From positions 151,825-215,824 of the forward strand of contig JADNRY010000092.1 in NCBI GenBank assembly GCA_015501585.1: 64,000 bases of DNA, read 5' to 3'. The position numbers and the translations under genes are program-made. Below the pieces are notes generated by a model. The model made no database searches. It was given only the letters and a program-made list of their open reading frames with translations, and was not told the DNA's origin. Position 1 is the stretch's first letter. Every line of letters begins with the position of its first letter. This DNA comes from Rhodocollybia butyracea (taxonomy: Eukaryota; Basidiomycota; Agaricomycetes; Agaricales; Omphalotaceae). This document shows, piece after piece, positions 59,438-64,000 of this stretch.

Positions 59438-60190
59438 GGTAATTGGTTGTCGCAATTAAGCGTGTCGCTGGAGAATTCCCCGTCTTGCTTTTAACAGTGT
59501 TTGAAAGCGGAACATTGTCGCAGAAAATGAGCTAAAAAAAGAAAGGGTAGTCGGAGAGCTTGGCAGGTACATGGTCATTTGGACAAGCACTACCTGAGGT
59601 GTAGTATATAGTAGGACGATGCCATCGAGAGTCACTGGCCATCGAAGTTCGTTCACTCGGTGTATCAGAGCGTATGAACTATGAGAAGTCAAAAAACATC
59701 GGGGACAATTCGGAAGTAGGTTCCACAGCTTTGTTGTTTTTTCGTGAAATATATAGACGGTCTTATGTATCCAAAGGTTGCTTGAATGACTGAGAGCTGT
59801 CGGAAACGGAGTTGTTCTGCACAAGCTGGCGCTAATGTGTGGTGCCCAAGCGCCGAGGTGATTATGAGGTCATCAACTCTCCTTTGTCGTTTCCCTTCAT
59901 GTTACGAATCAACCGTGTAGATGGCTCTCCTTTTAGCGTATACCAAGCTCATCCCTCGCCCTCGACTACAATTCCCACTGACAGCGTAGACGTCCTCGAC
60001 GAGTATGCGGATTCATCCCGATAAGTTCCTATGAAGTTCAGCGTACCACTCGCGGTCACGTGAACTACTCTTTGGTCCACCCTCTATAACCGCGATCACG
60101 CCTTTATGTACGTCTAGTCCCTTATTCGACTCAGAAACTATATACTCAAAATTTCGCTAGTAATCCAAAGACCGAATCTCGCAATTAGAG
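59438..60190. other. Xylanase upstream region, no gene supported
   Basis: Contains the xylanase promoter. A plus-strand stretch at 59839-60024 (VINSPLSFPFMLRINRVDGS) has coding-like texture but no ATG, so it is not called. Confidence 0.4.
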
Positions 60191-60194
60191 AAGG

Positions 60195-60828
60195 ATGTGA
60201 AGGAGCTGAAACAAGAGTTTGCTAAACAGCGAACAGTTTTCGCTTGTTATGAAGTCGCTCAAAGACTTGCAGATGGTGTGTTCTTTTTAGACTTTACCAT
60301 CCACTGCTGACACAACTGGGGCGTTTATTTCAAACAGGAATCGCTGAATGAGACTATTTGTTTGGTCGAACGAATCCTAACGACAACATCATCTTTGATG
60401 AACTTCCTTGTGCCCAGTTCTTGAGCTTACACTATGAAGAGCTCTGTGCTACAGGCCTGGTAAAGGGAGTCCAAGGCCTTGTTAACCGCGGCCTGTTTTC
60501 ACGTGAGGTCCGTGAACACCTCTTCCTCCGCATCCGTGCACAATTGTTGGCAGACAGCGACTCTTTGATCACCAGCTCTATCACTGCTAGTGATATCTGT
60601 GGGCTCATTGAACTAGCTGTTGTGTCGAAAGTGATGTCTCTCCTCCATGCACCCCTTTGTAACCAAAGTGCACATCCTGTGCCAACTTCTGTGGAGCAGC
60701 AGCTCTATGCACCAACACACATTCTGTCTCCATCTGGTTTCAATGCCTTAGATACATTCTATCCAGATTGTATATCAGCATTGGACATGCTGTTTCCTCC
60801 TCCTCAAGATGTGGACACAGACAAATGA
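60195..60828 (+). CDS. Unrecognised protein or gene fragment
   Basis: A helical N-terminal piece (EKDVKELKQEFAKQRTVFAC) near 60190 is followed by a possible intron (60274-60338). An open frame to 60828 then includes FDELPCAQFLSLHYEELCAT, GLVNRGLFSREVREHLFLRI and ADSDSLITSSITASDICGLI, ending PPPQDVDTDK. Base use is more AT-rich and simpler than in the neighbours. No start codon is secure, and I do not recognise the family. It could be a captured fragment or part of a mobile element. Confidence 0.35.
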
Positions 60829-61445
60829 ATCTTTTACCTCAAAGTTGTACTTGGTCATAATTATTGCATATTATTGTATCTTTCCTTTTCTCTCTGTTGA
60901 ATCCATATGAATGTTTCCTGTGCTCATGGTGCTTTGTGCTGAGTGCTTGCGCAGAGAGAGTTCTGAATCACAATTTTTTGGCCTTCCCTATGGTCTTCTA
61001 TCATTGTTCATTGCTCATGTACATGCATTGACTGCAACAACACTGTCCAAGGAGCTGTGGACCACCTGTTCCCTCCACCTAATGATGTTGGCATGCAACT
61101 GATAGGTAGGTTTTTCTTTCTCATCGTTGTAACCGAAAAGTTCATTCAATAGACAAAGTTCATCCGAATGTAAATTGCTCTGTGCAAGCTCTGTGTCTGT
61201 TTATTATCATTACCAGCTACACTTTCAACACCGTTTTTGAGACGGATACAGGCGCCGGATTGGACGCATGAGTAGTACTATCACGATGCTACTTGGATGC
61301 CATCCAGAATTCGACCTAAATTCGACATAGATGATTGCCTGTGCTCAGAAGAAAGCGCCAATTAAGCTCGCTTGCCGAGGTTGAGTCTGCCTACGGATGC
61401 CTAGCGCCCAATAAGCGCGCGGGGCTCAAACTTCAACGTTCAACA
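60829..61445. other. Intergenic, no gene recognised
   Basis: Short ORFs only. Sequence texture resembles the preceding AT-rich ORF up to about 61110, then returns to ordinary composition. Confidence 0.35.
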
Positions 61446-62858
61446 TGAACACCTCCACCAGCTCGCCCAAGCTAACAGGATCTGGAAGCGTTGAAAGTCA
61501 TCTTTCTAAAGCTAATCAAAGGCTCCGAATACCAGGCTCTTGTGGCGATCCCCTATCACTGGATGCACCAACATCTTACCGAAATACGTTCAAGATCTTC
61601 AGCCTAATCTGACGCGCTCAAGTTGGCCAGGTCCTTCTCTATGGTCTCTAGACATCTCTCTATGGAATGGTCCGACAGATAATAGTCCCGACGCGGCTTC
61701 CTTTCCTCGTCGCCTGTATTGTTGGATATTTTCCTGCATCAAAATTATTCTGTTTCTCTACTGCTGTTTCTGCTCTTTTACCCTCTGTTTACGGTTTACG
61801 ACGTATTTCGCAAGTAAAATTAGGTTTCAAAGTGCATCGGGAACTTACATTTCATTTTCTACAGAATCTTCGTCTCATATAGTCACAACAAGTTACAGGA
61901 ATTCCTACCATCTGTCTGATACTCAAAAGCTGTCTCGCTTCTATCTCATAACACCCACCCTTTTTCCGTCAAACCTTTCGTCAAGCGTGGGTCAACTAGC
62001 AATATTTCAGAAACCACGCTGTGTCTCTGGGACTACCATTCGAATACCTCTCTCAATAACATCATTCAGCTGTCTTCGCACTGGAAAGGTATGTCCTTCT
62101 CTCATTGCAGCTATCTATACTCCTTGAATTTTCACGAAAAAGGCCCAATATCATTGGTTTTGTTCGTGTCGCCGCAACTACACTCTCCTCAGTTGGAACG
62201 ATGGAAGACAAACGCAAACTTAGCGAACTTATCAGTGCATCTCGTTAGCAGCGACCAGAGGCTCGAATCGTTCTCACCAAATGTCTTCTTAAACCTAGCC
62301 CGTCTACTTGCACCTACCTCCCACGTCATGCTATATCCTGGCGACATATCCCTTGTGCCTACCGGGTTGACTACCAAAGCAATCAAACTCACCCATCCAG
62401 TTTCTATAGTCTCCTTGGATAGTCGAGTAACGTACCCTCCTGCTCCGCTGTCTCCTGTTCTACCCTCCGCGACAATTCTCGGTGGTGTACGGAACGATTT
62501 ACGTTTTCGAATTCTCGCAAGCTGAACTGGGATGAATGTTTGTGGCAATTCTGGCTCGATACCTACGATCGCATTGGTAGAATCAACGGAACTGTAAATG
62601 GAATCCAAGAAGAAAAAGCTCTGGGTATCTTTGCGGTATGTTGCCGTTCTGCTCAGAAAAATGCGGTCTCATTACCATATCTGTTTAGAAAACTCATCAG
62701 CAACAAAGTTCAAGACTGAAGGCAGAAATGTGCGATACGAGTTTGAAGCGGCTGGTCGTCATGGCTTCGAGGCACACAAAGCAAGAGAAACAGAAAGCTC
62801 GATGGTTGAAGCAATTCTGCGGCCAGGCAGGTTCTTGAACTTTTTCTTCCATAGATAA
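61446..62858 (+). pseudogene. Glycosyltransferase 49/LARGE-like gene, frameshifted
   Basis: Starts at 61446 (MNTSTSSPKLTGSGSVESHL) with a hydrophobic segment near 61720-61790 that suggests a type II membrane protein. Recognisable blocks are PTLFPSNLSSSVGQLAIFQK, KGPISLVLFVSPQ, VFLNLARLLAPTSHVMLYPG and RVTYPPAPLSPVL. After a one-base shift near 62460 the frame continues NSRWCTERFTFSNSRKLNW, then DECLWQFWLDTYDRIGRING. The RWCTER...WDECLWQFWL pattern is typical of the basidiomycete proteins annotated as GT49/LARGE. The 3' end is degraded by further stops near 62720-62780. A sequencing error could explain the first shift, but not the later decay. Confidence 0.6.
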
Positions 62859-62879
62859 ACTTTGTTCACTTGGACGATA

Positions 62880-63300
62880 GGTTACGGAACTAGAAGATCC
62901 AGGAAAATGACCCAGTAATCGTCGGGCCGATCAACAACCAGCTCAAGAGTTTTCAGTCATTTCTGTACATGCAGTGTTTCTTGTTAATCAATGTGTCCTA
63001 TTCGAGTCCCTTGGCCAGCGTCTGCGTATTTCGGACGATGTCTATAATACAATTTCTAAGTGAGCAGCGATTGGCGCGAATCGTCATTGCCAACGGTCCT
63101 CACATCATGCCATTTACTGGCAACACGTATCTCCTTGCTGATTTCACCACCGAACCTCGTTCAACGGCAAAACTTACCAACCCAGTTTCTATAGGTCGCG
63201 CAGTATACCCTCCTGCTTCAATTTCGGCTTACACCTAGCGCCGCATTGGCAGAATCAAGGAAACCGTAAAGGGAAGCCAAGAAAACTGTCGCCTTCTGGA
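62880..63300. pseudogene. Partial tandem duplicate of the glycosyltransferase 3' region and the neighbouring minus-strand gene
   Basis: The stretch 62895-62990 matches 63390-63575 (GAAGATCCAGG, CCAGCTC(C)AAGAGTT, TTGTTAATCA), so it copies the end of the next gene. The stretch 63060-63290 matches the glycosyltransferase frame (LARIVIANGPHIMPFTGN, RRIGRIKETVKGSQE against YDRIGRINGTVNGIQE). Both are decayed. Confidence 0.55.
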
Positions 63301-63419
63301 TAGAAAATATAGCAAGCACGATGGGCGAAGGGATTCTGTCGTCAAGCGGGTTCTTGACAATGGTAGACTCTTATCCACCTTGTGTGAAAACTGGAAGATC
63401 CAGGAGAATGATTTAAGCC

Positions 63420-63952
63420 TTAGGCGTCGCCTAGTAACTGTTTCTCCATTTCGCCTTCGTCAATTTCCTCTTCATCGTGATATGCTGCATAGACATTGTC
63501 GATATCGGGCCCATCTACAACCAGCTCCAAGAGTTCTCTTGCCATTTCTTACATTTAGTTGTTAATCAGTCGGTTCTGAATGTAATCACATCGTCGACTT
63601 ACCTCGTATCCCCGAAAGCTCGTAACTTTTGTCTGAGTCGAGCCATTCAGGTATAGGAGCATAACTGAGTCTGCCAAATGTAACGATGAACATGTGCGTA
63701 ACCCCATTGAACGGTCTCTGTGGCGCATTCTGTAGCTTTATCTTGAGCCCGATCTCTGGTTGCACACTGAATACTAAATAGTGAAGCAAGTAGGTGGTTT
63801 GGTTTACTGAGCTTATAGTGCTGAAATATCGTAAGTTTTCGGGTGATCTGATCATGACAAGTGATAACGCACGAAGCGACAGTGGAAGGTGAAGAAACCA
63901 ACGATTCATCTTCTTCCCAGATCGGAGAGGTCAGGCTCGTGAGGTATGACAC
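63420..63952 (-). CDS. Unrecognised protein, C-terminal part
   Basis: Two exons are visible. The upstream one contains NAPQRPFNGVTHMFIVTFGR, then LSYAPIPEWLDSDKSYELSG. A GTAAGT intron (about 63602-63549) splices in frame to REMARELLELVVDGPDIDNV, and the protein ends DEGEMEKQLLGDA at 63420. The 5' part beyond about 63760 has mixed frames and probably more introns, and the gene may run past the window. I recognise the style of a conserved basidiomycete protein but not the family. Confidence 0.45.
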
Positions 63953-64000
63953 GAGCGATGAGATAGTGGCATAGGTAGATGTGAGGTAGCGTGTGCGTCC

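Noticed and set aside
59456..59824. 122-codon minus-strand open frame upstream of the xylanase
   Set aside because: Translation has no domain, low coding quality and lies where the xylanase promoter and 5' UTR are expected.

Overview
The window comes from a filamentous basidiomycete, most likely an Agaricomycete. The evidence is short (about 50-60 nt) GT-AG introns in almost every gene, a polyubiquitin gene, a fungal Zn2Cys6 regulator, a CBM1-GH10 xylanase, an atypical kinase of a kind common in Agaricomycetes, and an intron-containing tRNA-Met. No organism name can be read from the sequence.

Left half (1-34 kb), mostly housekeeping and compact. In order it holds the 3' part of SET9 (H4K20 methyltransferase, minus), six-unit polyubiquitin (minus), a fungal FAM72-like gene (minus), the rRNA-processing factor RRP17/NOL12 (plus), an unrecognised gene, an atypical kinase (minus), the SNARE BOS1 (plus), a metallo-beta-lactamase-fold enzyme (minus), a Ser-rich single-pass membrane protein (minus), a P5B ATPase of the YPK9/ATP13A2 type (minus), a low-complexity nuclear-type protein (minus), an amidohydrolase-like gene (minus) and a Zn2Cys6 transcription factor (plus). 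A repeat-rich stretch (27.7-30.8 kb) follows, carrying a decayed copy of the neighbouring coiled-coil gene. Then come the coiled-coil gene and ALG11 (both minus).

Centre (34-56.9 kb): an amplified segment. A unit of about 3-5 kb is repeated at least six times. A full unit has a 5' fragment of ALG11 (minus), a small membrane-protein gene (plus, mostly decayed) and a secreted-protein gene (plus). The six secreted paralogs are called P1-P6 here. Each has a signal-peptide exon, one large globular-domain exon with a C-N-x3-PCFGW motif, and a tail of short Pro/Ser-rich cassette exons. The cassettes are all phase 1-1 and are separated by near-identical introns of about 48-62 nt (51 nt typical). Cassette number and order differ between paralogs. 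P2 is broken by frameshifts. P5 is interrupted by a 1.27-kb inverted-repeat element with CACTA...TAGTG ends and a TAT target duplication. P4 and P6 share an almost identical tail. I regard this modular cassette-exon family as the most interesting system in the window.

Right end (56.9-64 kb): an intron-containing tRNA-Met, a CBM1-GH10 endoxylanase (minus), an unrecognised ORF, a decayed glycosyltransferase-like (GT49/LARGE-type) gene with a partial tandem copy, and the 3' part of an unrecognised minus-strand gene. Exon boundaries were placed by eye from splice consensus and reading frame, so single junctions may be off.
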